Notes: generated by a model from the sequence alone, not told the origin. Counted from the first letter of the stretch, positions 24,466-33,439 are shown. The stretch is DNA of 37,305 bases from Acidimicrobiaceae bacterium (GCA_003169675.1 PNAT01000185.1:1-37305); one strand, 5' to 3'. Program-made: numbers and translations.

Positions 24466-25449
24466 TCAGTCGACGAGGGTGCGGCCGGTCAGCCGGAGGA
24501 AGACGTCCTCCAACGTGGAGCGGCGCACCAGTGTGTTCTGGGGGACGTGCCCCAGGCGACCCGCCTCGGCCAGGGCGGCATCGCCGTCGTCGGTATAGAG
24601 GAGGATGCGGTCGGGCAGGACCTCGACGCGCTCGGCCAGGTGGGCCAGCTCGGGCGCAATGTCCTCGTGCTGGCCCGGGCGGAAGCGCAGCTCGACCACC
24701 TCCTTGGTCGAGTGCCGGTCGATCAGCTGGCGGGGCGTGCCCTCGGCGGCGAAGCGCCCCTTGTCCATGACGACCAGGCGGTCGCACAGTTGCTCGGCCT
24801 CGTCCATGTAATGGGTGGTGATGACCAGGGTCACGCCGTCCTGCTTCAGCCGGTAGAGCCGGTCCCACAACAGGTGGCGGGCTTGGGGGTCGAGGCCGGT
24901 GGTCGGCTCGTCCAAGATGAGCAGGTCCGGATCCGAAATGAGGGCACGGGCGATGGTCAACCGCCGCTTCATGCCGCCCGAGAGCGGGTCGACCCGGTCG
25001 TTGGCCCGGTCGGTGAGCTGGGCGAAGTCGAGCAGCTGCTCGGCGCGGGCCCGGATGACCTTGCGGGGCAGGTCGAAGTAGCGCCCGTAGATCATCAGGT
25101 TGTCCAGCACGGTGAGCTCCAGGTCCAGCGAGTCCTCCTGGGGGACCAGGCCCATGCGCGAGCGGATGCGCGCCCCGTCGGTGGCCGGGTCCAGGTCCAG
25201 AACCCGCAGCGTCCCCTCGCTCAAGGGGCTGATGCACGAGATCATGCGCATGGTCGACGTCTTGCCGGCGCCGTTCGGACCGAGGAACCCGAACGACTCG
25301 CCCGCGGCGATGGTGAAGTCCACCCCGTCGACCGCCACGAAGTCGCCGAAGCGCTTCACCAGCCCGTGCGCCTCAACCATCGGGGTGCCCGTGTTGGCCC
25401 CACGGTCCGCAACCGGGGCGTCCGTCATCGGCGAGGAGTATGACGTCAT
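24466..25449 (-). CDS. ABC transporter ATP-binding protein (NodI/DrrA type)
   Basis: 327 residues from the ATG at 25449. It shows GPNGAGKTS Walker A, LSGGMKRRLTIARAL signature, LLILDEPTTGLD Walker B, the H-switch in TTHYMDEAEQL, and a C-terminal domain typical of drug- or lipid-export ATPases. Its start is not preceded by a ribosome site; a -10-like TATCGT 9 nt upstream suggests a near-leaderless mRNA. An internal ATG at 25428 is the alternative. It energises the two permeases that follow. Confidence 0.92.
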   Translation of the reverse strand: MTSYSSPMTDAPVADRGANTGTPMVEAHGLVKRFGDFVAVDGVDFTIAAGESFGFLGPNGAGKTSTMRMISCISPLSEGTLRVLDLDPATDGARIRSRMGLVPQEDSLDLELTVLDNLMIYGRYFDLPRKVIRARAEQLLDFAQLTDRANDRVDPLSGGMKRRLTIARALISDPDLLILDEPTTGLDPQARHLLWDRLYRLKQDGVTLVITTHYMDEAEQLCDRLVVMDKGRFAAEGTPRQLIDRHSTKEVVELRFRPGQHEDIAPELAHLAERVEVLPDRILLYTDDGDAALAEAGRLGHVPQNTLVRRSTLEDVFLRLTGRTLVD

Positions 25450-25467
25450 TGTCAGGTAACGATACCG
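25440..25467. promoter_or_regulatory. divergent promoter core with 10-bp palindrome
   Basis: ATGACGTCAT (25440-25449) is a perfect palindrome that holds an ATG on each strand; the minus one starts the ABC ATPase. Next to it GGTAACGATACC (25455-25466) is a GGTA-N4-TACC repeat overlapping the presumed -10 of the ATPase gene. A shared operator for the divergent exporter and beta-glucosidase genes is plausible. Confidence 0.4.
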
Positions 25468-25505
25468 TGCAGCCTGGAATCGGGTTCCAACCAGGGAGGC
25501 ACACC

Positions 25506-26699
25506 GTGGCAACGTCAGGCAAGAACCGGGCATTCCCCGCTGGCTTCACGTGGGGCACGGCGACGGCGGCCCATCAGATCGAAGGGGGCAACACCAACAA
25601 CGACTGGTGGGCCTTCGAGCACACCGAGGGGTCGGGGTGTGCCGAGTCGTCCGGCGATGCCTGCGACTCGTGGAACCGCTGGGAGGAGGACGCCGACCTG
25701 GTGGCCGGCCTGGGCCTGGACAACTACCGCTTCTCGGTGGAGTGGAGCCGGGTCGAGCCGGCGGAGGGCGAGATCTCCCGGGCCGCCCTCGAGCACTACC
25801 GCCGCCTATGCGGCGGCCTGCGCGAGCGGGGCATCGACCCCGTGGTCACCTTCCACCACTTCACCACGCCCACCTGGCTGACTGCGCAGGGCGGCTGGGA
25901 GAGCGGCGTGGCGGTGGAGCGGTTCGCCCGCTTCTGCACGGTGGTGGCCGAGGCCCTGGGCGACGTGATGTCGCGCGCCTGCACCATCAACGAGCCCAAC
26001 ATCGTGGCCACCATGGGCTGGCACGCCGGCATGTTCCCACCGGGCAAGACGGACGTGGACCTCTCGCGTACGGTGGCCGGTCACTTCATTGACGCCCACC
26101 GCCTCTCCGTCGATGCCATCCGGGGCGCCGCGCCCGGCGTGCCCGTCGGCCTGACGCTCTCCATGACCGACTACCAGCTCGCCCCGGGCGGCGAGGAGCA
26201 GCTCACGAGCATCCGCCACCACGCCGAGGACATCTTCCTGGACGCCACCGGAGGGGACGACTTCCTGGGGGTGCAGGTCTACACCCGCATGCTGATCGGG
26301 CCCGACGGGTGGGCCGGATACGAGGATGGCGTGCCCGTCCTCGATATGGGCTACGAGTTCTACCCGGCCTCCCTCGCCAACTGCCTCCGCCGCGCCTGGG
26401 CCTACACCGGTGGCGCGCTGCCGCTGCTGGTCACCGAGAACGGGATCGGCACCACCGATGATGCCCAGCGCATCGACTACGTGCGCCAGGCGCTGGAGGG
26501 CGTGCTGGACGCCATCGCCGAGGGCATAGACGTGCGCGGCTACACCTACTGGTCGTTGCTGGACAACTTCGAGTGGGCGTTCGGCTACGGGCCCCAATTC
26601 GGCATCGTCAATGTCGACCGGGACACGTTCGCCCGTTCGGCCAAGCCGAGCGCGGCCTGGCTCTCATCGGTGGCGGCGGCCAACGCCCTGCCCGCCTGA
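25506..26699 (+). CDS. GH1 beta-glucosidase
   Basis: 397 residues, a little short for GH1 (usually about 440-470) but with all core features. The start motif FPAGFTWGTATAAHQIEG is present, the acid/base Glu163 is in TINEPN, and the nucleophile Glu311 in VTENG. YWSLLDNFEWAFGY near the C-terminus is the aglycone-side signature. It hydrolyses beta-glucosides, beta-galactosides or their 6-phosphates in the cytoplasm. There is no signal peptide. GTG 25506 is supported by GGGAGG at 25494-25499. The divergent exporter gene starts 56 nt away. Confidence 0.92.
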   Translation: MATSGKNRAFPAGFTWGTATAAHQIEGGNTNNDWWAFEHTEGSGCAESSGDACDSWNRWEEDADLVAGLGLDNYRFSVEWSRVEPAEGEISRAALEHYRRLCGGLRERGIDPVVTFHHFTTPTWLTAQGGWESGVAVERFARFCTVVAEALGDVMSRACTINEPNIVATMGWHAGMFPPGKTDVDLSRTVAGHFIDAHRLSVDAIRGAAPGVPVGLTLSMTDYQLAPGGEEQLTSIRHHAEDIFLDATGGDDFLGVQVYTRMLIGPDGWAGYEDGVPVLDMGYEFYPASLANCLRRAWAYTGGALPLLVTENGIGTTDDAQRIDYVRQALEGVLDAIAEGIDVRGYTYWSLLDNFEWAFGYGPQFGIVNVDRDTFARSAKPSAAWLSSVAAANALPA

Positions 26700-26718
26700 C
26701 CCCCCGGGCGACTGACCC

Positions 26719-27588
26719 TCAGACCGCGGCCAGGGCCGTGTTGGCCACCACCGCACTGATGATCTGACCCCACAGTGCCTCGGGCAGGTCGTGTCCCATG
26801 CCGGGGATGGTGATGAAGGTGCAACCGGGCACTGCGGCCGCCGTGCCCTCACCCCCGCTGAGCGAGACCAGGGGGTCGGCCTCCCCGTGGATGACCAGGA
26901 ACGGCATGCGCAGACCGCTCAGCGCTTCGGTGCGGTCGGGCGACGCCAGGATGGCGCCCAGTTGCCGGGCCGTGCCCTCGGGGCAGTAGCAGCGGTCGTA
27001 GGCCGCGGCGGCCCTCTCCGTCAGCACGTCATCGGGGGTCGGGTACGCCGGTGAGCCGATGACCTTGCTGGCCTCGAGGCTGGCCGCGATGGCCTCCTCC
27101 CGGCTGGTGGCGATCGGGCGCAGCAGGGCCGCAATGGCCTCGCCGGAGGGCGCACCGATGGTGCGATCGCCGGTGGTCGACATGATGGAACAGGCGCTAC
27201 GGACGCGGTCGGTGTGGTTGACGGCCAGCGCCTGGGTGATCATGCCGCCCATGGAGACGCCCATGACGTGGGCCTGGGCCACACCGAGCTCGGTGAGCAG
27301 GGCCGCCGCGTCGTCGGCCATGTCCTCGACCCGGTAAGGCGCCGAGGAATGGTCGCCGCCGAAGAGCGCGGTGATCTCGGGCATGCCCTCGAACTTGGTG
27401 GACAGCCCAACGTCGCGGTTGTCGAAGCGGATGGTGAAGAAGCCCCGGTCGGTGAGCTGCGCCACGAACCCCTCGGACCAGGCGATCAGCTGGCCTCCCA
27501 GCCCCATGACCATGAGCAGGGCCGGATCGGACGGATCTCCCATGGTTTCGTACTCCAGGTCGATCCCATTGGCGTGTGCAGTGGGCAC
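26719..27588 (-). CDS. alpha/beta hydrolase (RdmC-like)
   Basis: 289 residues. The nucleophile elbow is G-V-S112-M-G-G. The catalytic Asp follows VIHGEADPLV, and the His is in PGMGHDLP. The RFDNRDVGLSTKF segment is characteristic of aclacinomycin methylesterase-like hydrolases, which cut methyl esters or other small esters. The actual substrate is unknown. It converges on the GH1 gene (19 nt gap) and begins 42 nt downstream of the membrane-protein gene stop. Confidence 0.9.
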   Translation of the reverse strand: MPTAHANGIDLEYETMGDPSDPALLMVMGLGGQLIAWSEGFVAQLTDRGFFTIRFDNRDVGLSTKFEGMPEITALFGGDHSSAPYRVEDMADDAAALLTELGVAQAHVMGVSMGGMITQALAVNHTDRVRSACSIMSTTGDRTIGAPSGEAIAALLRPIATSREEAIAASLEASKVIGSPAYPTPDDVLTERAAAAYDRCYCPEGTARQLGAILASPDRTEALSGLRMPFLVIHGEADPLVSLSGGEGTAAAVPGCTFITIPGMGHDLPEALWGQIISAVVANTALAAV

Positions 27589-27630
27589 GGTCCGCTCCCT
27601 TCAGGCTGATGGCGTTCCCGGTCCGATTTC

Positions 27631-28236
27631 CTAGCAGGCGGCGGCGCGACCGGCACGTCGGAGGCGGGGTCCCGGACGGCAGCCGACCAGGATCACCTGG
27701 GCGGTGCCGATGCACAGGATGAAGATGGGGAACGCCGCCACCTCGAAGGTCCAGTGGGTGACCGTGAGGAGGAGGACGGCCGAATTGATCACGGCCCCGA
27801 CGTACGAGGCGACGGATTCCGTCTCGGGGTTGGTCCAACTCTTGGTCATGGTGGGCAGCCCGGCCAGGAAATCGGCGCCGATGGCGGCAGAGATTGCGAC
27901 CACGCCGTTCTGGGTGAAGAGCCATGTCGCGGTGCCCACCACCGACATCGCCCCGCAGGCGTAGTCGAGACGACGGATCTTCCAGAGAGCCGCCGGATTG
28001 TGGAACGAGCCGGCGAAGACCAAGAGGGGCATGAAGCCGATCATGAAGGTGGGCAGGGCACGCAGCCCGATGCCGTCGCGGAACTCCACCGCCGAGGCGA
28101 GCAGCGGGGCGATGGCCCACAACAGCCAGGTCACCCGGTTGGGCTTGGTGGTGCCCCGGAGCGTGTCGCGCAGGTAGATGGCGGTCCCCAGGGCGCCGAT
28201 GGCGGTGCCGACATAAATGAAGTGGACGTCGATCAC
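27631..28236 (-). CDS. conserved hypothetical integral membrane protein
   Basis: 201 residues with about six or seven hydrophobic segments and motifs RVTWLLWAIAPLLA, GLRALPTFMIGFMP, KSWTNPETES and AAFPIFILCIG. I do not recognise a named family. The alternation of helices with short loops and the conserved Trp/Asn-Pro segments fits a small transporter or sensor-like membrane protein. GTG 28236 (VIDVHFIYVG) is the natural start because membrane similarity begins there; the frame stays open upstream to 28935 with no coding character. It lies divergently from the DipZ gene. Confidence 0.6.
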   Translation of the reverse strand: MIDVHFIYVGTAIGALGTAIYLRDTLRGTTKPNRVTWLLWAIAPLLASAVEFRDGIGLRALPTFMIGFMPLLVFAGSFHNPAALWKIRRLDYACGAMSVVGTATWLFTQNGVVAISAAIGADFLAGLPTMTKSWTNPETESVASYVGAVINSAVLLLTVTHWTFEVAAFPIFILCIGTAQVILVGCRPGPRLRRAGRAAAC

Positions 28237-28380
28237 CGAGCGCCATTCTGCTGTGCCGCTGGCCCGGCAGAGCACAAGGGCGACGATTCTGGCGGATGGG
28301 CGACCACTAGCTTCACCTGGTGAGGGAGCAATCCGGAGGGTCGCCCGTGCCGCACCACCGCCGACACGCCAGCATCGACC

Positions 28381-30192
28381 ATGGGTGAGCTCGTCGTCGT
28401 CGCCTTCCTGGGCGGCCTGATCACGGGGCTCTCCCCGTGCATCGTCCCAGTCCTGCCGGTGGTGGTGGCCGGAGGGTCGACCGGGTCCAGCCGGTCCCGC
28501 CCCTACCTCATCATGGCCGGCCTGGTGGTCAGTTTCAGCCTCTCCGAACTGGTGGGCAGTTCCCTGCTGAGCGCCCTGCACCTGCCCCAGGACCTCTTGT
28601 TCTGGCTGGGCATCGCCATGCTGGGGATCCTGGCGGTCGGGCTCATGATCCCGGTGGTGGGCGAATGGATTGAGCGGCCCTTCGCCCGGCTCGGCGCCTC
28701 GCGCTACGCCAACCGGGGCGGTGGATTCGTGCTCGGCCTGAGCCTCGGACTGGTCTTCGTGCCCTGCGCCGGCCCGGTCCTGACAGCCATTTCGGTGGCG
28801 GCGGCTCACCACCACGTCGGTGCCTCGTCGCTGGTGGTCACCCTCTTCTACGCCACCGGCGCCACCCTCCCGCTGCTCATTTTCGCCATCGTGGCTCAGC
28901 GGGCCACCACCGGATGGGCCACGCTGCGCACACACCTACCGACCGTGCGCCGCGGGGCCGGCGTGGTGCTGGCCCTGACCACCCTGGCCATCGCCCTCAA
29001 CCTGCTGGGTTCCCTGCAGACGGACATCCCCGGCTACACCACCGCCCTGGAGAACCACATTGAGGCCACCAGCGCGGCCTGTGCCCAACTGCGGCAATTG
29101 AGTGGCGAGCACCAGAACCAGTTCGCCGCCGCCAACGCCCGCCTTGAGGGCAAGAAGGCCACGTGCTCGGTCACGGAAAGCTCCCAGTCGTCGAGCGGGC
29201 GCCTCGCCGCGGGAACTGGTACCGCGTCCGGCTCCACGAGCACCTCGACCACCATGGCCACGGCAACCAACGTGGTCAAGCAGTCCCCGCTTCCCGACCT
29301 GGGTCAGGCGCCGGACTTCACCGGGATCGTGTCGTGGCTCAACACGCCTGGCAACAAGTCCCTGTCCCTGGCCCAGCTCCGGGGCAAGGTGGTCCTCATC
29401 GACTTCTGGACCTACTCCTGCATCAACTGCCAGCGATCGCTCCCCCACGTCGAGGGTTGGTACAACGACTACAAGGGGGACGGATTCGTAGTGGTCGGCG
29501 TCTCCACTCCCGAGTTCGCCTTCGAACACGTCGTCTCCAACGTGCAGAGCGCGGGCAACACTCTCGGTGTCGACTACCCCGTCGCCGTGGACAACAACTA
29601 CGGCACCTGGGACGCCTACAACAACAACTACTGGCCGGCCGAGTACCTGATCGACCCGAGGGGACAGGTGCGGGCCTACGACTTCGGGGAGAGTGGCTAC
29701 GCCACCATGGAGAGCAACATCAGGAGCCTGCTCACCGCCAGCGGGGTGGCCAAACTCCCGGCCCGGACCGATGTGCCCGACAAGACGCCAACCAGTATGG
29801 CCATCACACCGGAGAGCTACGTCGGCTATGCGCAACTCAACAATGAGGTCGGTACGGCGGTGGTCAACGACCAGGCCGCCAATTACCGGGCACCGTCAAC
29901 CATCCCCGCCAACAGCCTCGCCTTCAACGGGACGTGGACGGTGCGCAAGGAGGAGGCAACGTCCGGACCGGGCGCATCGCTCGACCTGCAATTCACCGCC
30001 GACAACGTGTACCTGGTCATGGCCGGGCAGGGCACCGTCGGCGTGTCCTACAACGGCCGCCATCTCACCACGGTGACCGTCGCCGGCATCCCCAAGCTCT
30101 ACACCTTGCTGTCGGGCAGCCACCTGCAGTCCGGGCTCCTCACCTTGTCCGTTTCGCCGGGCGTCGAGGCCTACGACTTCACCTTTGGTTGA
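28381..30192 (+). CDS. dipZ: DipZ: CcdA-like membrane domain fused to TlpA-like thioredoxin
   Basis: 603 residues. Residues 1-210 are a CcdA/DsbD-beta domain with the redox Cys20 in LSPC and Cys129 in VPCAGP, six membrane segments. A Ser/Thr-rich linker (about 265-300) leads to a TlpA-like thioredoxin domain with WTYSC347INC350 and a later jelly-roll-like C-terminal domain (GTWTVRKEEA... to the end), as in mycobacterial DipZ. It passes reducing power from the cytoplasm to exported proteins such as apocytochromes or TlpA substrates. It is somewhat shorter than the mycobacterial form (about 690), mainly in the linker. It has no adjacent cytochrome c genes. Confidence 0.92.
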   Translation: MGELVVVAFLGGLITGLSPCIVPVLPVVVAGGSTGSSRSRPYLIMAGLVVSFSLSELVGSSLLSALHLPQDLLFWLGIAMLGILAVGLMIPVVGEWIERPFARLGASRYANRGGGFVLGLSLGLVFVPCAGPVLTAISVAAAHHHVGASSLVVTLFYATGATLPLLIFAIVAQRATTGWATLRTHLPTVRRGAGVVLALTTLAIALNLLGSLQTDIPGYTTALENHIEATSAACAQLRQLSGEHQNQFAAANARLEGKKATCSVTESSQSSSGRLAAGTGTASGSTSTSTTMATATNVVKQSPLPDLGQAPDFTGIVSWLNTPGNKSLSLAQLRGKVVLIDFWTYSCINCQRSLPHVEGWYNDYKGDGFVVVGVSTPEFAFEHVVSNVQSAGNTLGVDYPVAVDNNYGTWDAYNNNYWPAEYLIDPRGQVRAYDFGESGYATMESNIRSLLTASGVAKLPARTDVPDKTPTSMAITPESYVGYAQLNNEVGTAVVNDQAANYRAPSTIPANSLAFNGTWTVRKEEATSGPGASLDLQFTADNVYLVMAGQGTVGVSYNGRHLTTVTVAGIPKLYTLLSGSHLQSGLLTLSVSPGVEAYDFTFG

Positions 30193-30216
30193 ACCGGGTG
30201 TCCACCAGGACCGGGC

Positions 30217-31830
30217 TCAATTGATGCGTCGGTCCCTGCCGGCCCAGTAGGGCGCCCGCAACTCGCGCTTGAGGATCTTGCCCGACGGATTGCGGGGCAG
30301 GGCGTCAATGGCATCGACCGACGTGGGGCACTTGTAGTGAGCCAGGTTCCGGCGACAGTGCTCCATGATGTCGGCGTCATTGAGGATGGCGCCATTGGCC
30401 AGCACGATGATCGCCTTTACCGTCTCGCCCCATTTTTCATCAGGCACTCCGATGACGGCTGCGTCCCCGACCGAAGGATGCGAAAGGAGGACGTTTTCCA
30501 CTTCGGCCGGGTAGATGTTCTCTCCCCCGCTGACGATCATGTCCTTCATGCGGTCGTGCAGGTACAGGTAGCCCTCGGCGTCGAAGAACCCGGCATCCCC
30601 GGTGTGCAGCCAACCCTCGGCGTTGACCGTGGCCGCCGTCTCTTCGGCCTTCCCCCAGTAGCCGGCCATGTTGTAAGGGGATCGGGTCCACACTTCTCCC
30701 ACTTCGCCCAGGTCGGCGTCCTGGCCCGAGTCGGGATCGACGACACGGATCTCCACGGACCGGTGGGGCTTGCCGGCCGAGCGCAGGAGGCCCCGCCGCG
30801 GTCCATTGGGGTCATGGTCTTCAGCCCGCAACGCGGTGATGGCTCCCGTGGTCTCGGTCATGCCATAGACCTGGCAGAACCCGCATCCGAAGGCAGCCAT
30901 GCAACGGACCAGGACGTCCTCCGAGATGGGGGAGGCGCCGTAGAAGACCAAGCGCAAACTGGAGAGGTCGGTCGACTCGAGTGACGGCATGGCCAGCAGC
31001 ACCATCAGCACGGCGGGGACGAGGAACATCTCGGTGATGCGCTCGGTCTCGATCAGCGCGAACAGGAGCACCGGGTCGACGTCGCGCAGGATCACCGAGC
31101 GCCCTCCCCGGGACATGGCGCACAGGGCCCATCCCGAACCACCGATGTGGAACAACGGCATGGCCACCAGGCTCACGGTGTCCTCGGCAATGTTGAAGGT
31201 CTCGCCAGCCTCGGAGATAGCGGTGGACAAGTTGGCATTGGTCAACATGACCCCCTTGGGGAGCCCGGTGGTTCCCGACGTGTACAGCTGCATGCTGACC
31301 TCATCGGGCCCCCCGACATGTCCCGGATCCTCCGGGTCACAGCCCTCGATCCATTCCTCGAACGGGATCGCACGCTCGTCAGAGCGCGCCGCGGCCGGGG
31401 AGTCGTCCCCGAGCACCACCATGCGCCGCACCGTGGGAAGGCCGCTCGCCATCTGGTCCAGCGCGGCCAGATAATCCTGGTGCACCACCAGAATGGTGGC
31501 GGCGGCGTCATCAATGATGGCGGCCATCTCACCGGCCGCCAGGCGCCAATTCACGGCCACGTTCACGGCCCCGAGGAGCGCACCGCCGAAAAGCAGATCA
31601 AAGTAGGCCATGCCGTTGCGATCAAGAAAGGCGAGACGGTCGCCCACTCCGACACCGTCCCTGGTGAGGGCCTGGGCCACCTGGCAGGCTCGCCGGTACT
31701 CCTCCGCCCACGTGCGGCGGGCCTCTCCCGCCACCAGCATCTCGTGGTCGGGCTGAGTCCCGGCCAGGTGCCGGATGAGGCCGGCCACCGTGAATCTGTC
31801 TTCGGGGGCCACAGGCGGGACGGGGGACAT
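30217..31830 (-). CDS. acyl-CoA synthetase (AMP-binding, class I adenylate-forming)
   Basis: 537 residues, full length. The P-loop-like LYTSGTTGLPKGVM is at 183-196, the YGMTE-like adenylate motif reads YGMTETTG, GEVWTRSPYNMAGYW follows, and the C-terminal lysine is in NPSGKILKREL. It activates a carboxylic acid (probably medium or long chain) to acyl-AMP and acyl-CoA. The ATG has AGGAGATCACCCC upstream. A small frame (31882-32076) precedes it on the same strand. Confidence 0.92.
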   Translation of the reverse strand: MSPVPPVAPEDRFTVAGLIRHLAGTQPDHEMLVAGEARRTWAEEYRRACQVAQALTRDGVGVGDRLAFLDRNGMAYFDLLFGGALLGAVNVAVNWRLAAGEMAAIIDDAAATILVVHQDYLAALDQMASGLPTVRRMVVLGDDSPAAARSDERAIPFEEWIEGCDPEDPGHVGGPDEVSMQLYTSGTTGLPKGVMLTNANLSTAISEAGETFNIAEDTVSLVAMPLFHIGGSGWALCAMSRGGRSVILRDVDPVLLFALIETERITEMFLVPAVLMVLLAMPSLESTDLSSLRLVFYGASPISEDVLVRCMAAFGCGFCQVYGMTETTGAITALRAEDHDPNGPRRGLLRSAGKPHRSVEIRVVDPDSGQDADLGEVGEVWTRSPYNMAGYWGKAEETAATVNAEGWLHTGDAGFFDAEGYLYLHDRMKDMIVSGGENIYPAEVENVLLSHPSVGDAAVIGVPDEKWGETVKAIIVLANGAILNDADIMEHCRRNLAHYKCPTSVDAIDALPRNPSGKILKRELRAPYWAGRDRRIN

Positions 31831-31881
31831 GGGGTGATCTCCTGAGGTGGTGGGCCGGGAAAACCGTTTCGGACCCGGACC

Positions 31882-32076
31882 CTACGCACCCGAACCGCGG
31901 TGGTGCAGGAACGACCACCATCGGGTGGGTACCAGCATCATGTGGGCGGGATCCTCCTCGAAATGCTTTAGGTAATTGAGCGACCATTCTTTGGCACCCA
32001 TAGAGGCAAATAGACCCGAGATACCGCCGTGCTTGTGAAATTCATCACAATCAGAGCTACTAAAGTCCCTGGTCAC
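31882..32076 (-). CDS. possible 64-residue hypothetical protein
   Basis: A GTG at 32076 opens 64 codons: MTRDFSSSDCDEFHKHGG, then LKHFEEDPAHMMLVPTRWW and HHRGSGA. Composition is balanced and its DNA is less GC-rich than its neighbours. AAGGA lies very close upstream. I recognise no family. It could be a small protein, or the remainder of a transferred gene. The end is 51 nt before the acyl-CoA synthetase start. Confidence 0.3.
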   Translation of the reverse strand: MTRDFSSSDCDEFHKHGGISGLFASMGAKEWSLNYLKHFEEDPAHMMLVPTRWWSFLHHRGSGA

Positions 32077-32450
32077 AGTCCTTTTTGTGAAAAGGCGTCA
32101 GTCTGATACACCCTTCTGCTACATTGACCCTCGTAAAGCCTGATCGGTCTTTCTGATTGATGGTGTAGCGGGAACTCCAGCTGCATTGAGAAAGTGCCCC
32201 TGGTCAGGCCCCACCAGACCTGTCGGGGTCTCCCCCACCTGCACCTCAGGACCGGGCCGAGAACGACAAAGCGAGGAAAACACCGAGGACATCCCCCGGG
32301 CCTTCACACAACCGGCCGCACACCCTGCGGCGACATGCCAGATCGGACGATGCCTTCCCGCTCTCCGATCGGGGCGCGAATGCAATGGCCGGAGCCCGCC
32401 CACACCGAGCAGAGCCTGGCGCGTCCGCGCGCTCGACGAAGGGAGGTGCC
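32077..32450. other. 374-nt gene-free leader region of the Rpf-like gene
   Basis: Rich in AT at the left and holding a small CCTTTT-TGTG-AAAAGG stem at about 32080-32095. No frame on either strand is convincing. It is long enough for a 5' leader with a riboswitch; actinobacterial rpf genes are often governed by c-di-AMP (ydaO-type) elements, but I did not find that element's conserved blocks here. Confidence 0.35.
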
Positions 32451-33056
32451 GTGCGGATCCGCATTGCACTATCGACGGCAATGGCCGTCATTTTCATACC
32501 AGTAGGACTTTTTGCAGTAGTCAGTAGTTCAACGGCCGCTTCGGCCATTTCCACGCACCCAGCGGTGCACACAGATCACGTCTCCGTACTGCCCAACACG
32601 CAGTTGGCGTTCTTTGCCGTCCCACTCAGAGTGCCCTCACTCACGGGCAACTCGCTGAAGTTGGGCGGTCCGCTGGACAATGGGATACCAATCCCGATAC
32701 CCGCACCGAAAGCGCCGCCAGTGGTGGTGCATCTGCCCGTCCACGTGGTGGCACGGGCAACCGTGCCCGTAGCAGCTCCGGCACCAGTCCCGGCGCCGGC
32801 CGCCGCTCCCCAAGCCGACAGCACCAGCGTCAACACGGCGGACTGGGGTTGCATCAGGCGCCATGAGTCAGGTGGCAACTACGCCGAACATGGCGGCGGG
32901 GCGTACCAATTCGAGGACGGCACCTGGCACTCGATCACCGGCCTCGCCGGCTCGGCCCAGGACTACCCCGCGGCGACGCAAGATGCCGCAGCCCTGAAGC
33001 TCCACGCCGAGCGCGGCTGGGAGCCATGGAGCACCCGCTACGTCTGCGGGCTGTAA
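32451..33056 (+). CDS. resuscitation-promoting factor-like secreted transglycosylase
   Basis: 201 residues. A signal peptide or membrane segment (about 4-30, ending SSSTAAS), a Pro/Ala-rich linker (about 80-122), then a C-terminal Rpf domain from about 131: W-G-C134-I-R-R-H-E139-S-G-G-N-Y, with the catalytic Glu139, GAYQFEDGTW, and the terminal W-STRYVCG with Cys199 pairing Cys134. Rpf proteins cut peptidoglycan and wake dormant cells. GTG 32451 is preceded by AAGGGAGG. There is no LysM or G5 module, so it is the short secreted form. It has a long gene-free leader. Confidence 0.88.
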   Translation: MRIRIALSTAMAVIFIPVGLFAVVSSSTAASAISTHPAVHTDHVSVLPNTQLAFFAVPLRVPSLTGNSLKLGGPLDNGIPIPIPAPKAPPVVVHLPVHVVARATVPVAAPAPVPAPAAAPQADSTSVNTADWGCIRRHESGGNYAEHGGGAYQFEDGTWHSITGLAGSAQDYPAATQDAAALKLHAERGWEPWSTRYVCGL

Positions 33057-33064
33057 AAGAGCCC

Positions 33065-33439
33065 CTACCCCGAACCGAATATGGCGGTTACCTGCGCCAT
33101 ATCGAAATAGTCCCGCCATGCGGTGATCTTCCCGTCGACGACGTGGAAGGCACCCATGACGGGCAGGGGTGACTTCTTGCCGTTGATGGTGAAGGAGTCG
33201 GTCCGCTCGGTCAACACCGTCGATCCGTCACTGGCCAAATGGTGGATCTCGAACTCCAGCGCTTCACCGATGCCCACGAACATTTTGATCACGGCCATGG
33301 TGGCGTCGATGCCCTCGGCTGGTTCCATGGGGATGTTGTGATACACGATGTCCTCGGAGAAGAAGGGGCGCATGGCCTCGGGATCTCGCGTGCTCACCAC
33401 GGCGCAAAAGTCCCGCACGACCTGTTCGGCGCTGGCCAT
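33065..33439 (-). CDS. limonene-1,2-epoxide hydrolase-like (NTF2-fold) protein
   Basis: 124 residues. The catalytic set of limonene-epoxide hydrolases is visible: R79-T-D81, W109? R-D110 in AWRDYF, and the Y33-H-N35 pair. It would add water to an epoxide, in the cytoplasm. A related NTF2-fold role (SnoaL-like) is possible. ATG 33439 is preceded by GGAGGAG. It is convergent with the Rpf-like gene (8 nt between stops), and divergent from the phosphorylase. Confidence 0.85.
   Translation of the reverse strand: MASAEQVVRDFCAVVSTRDPEAMRPFFSEDIVYHNIPMEPAEGIDATMAVIKMFVGIGEALEFEIHHLASDGSTVLTERTDSFTINGKKSPLPVMGAFHVVDGKITAWRDYFDMAQVTAIFGSG

Noticed and set aside
23606-25237. Long single open frame spanning ATPase and permease
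   Set aside because: It is an out-of-frame extension; the true genes start at 25449 and 24445, and the fused part is low-complexity Pro/Arg/Gly.
32077-32450. ydaO/c-di-AMP riboswitch before the Rpf-like gene
   Set aside because: The conserved GGGAACCC-like and terminal blocks of that motif could not be found by eye.
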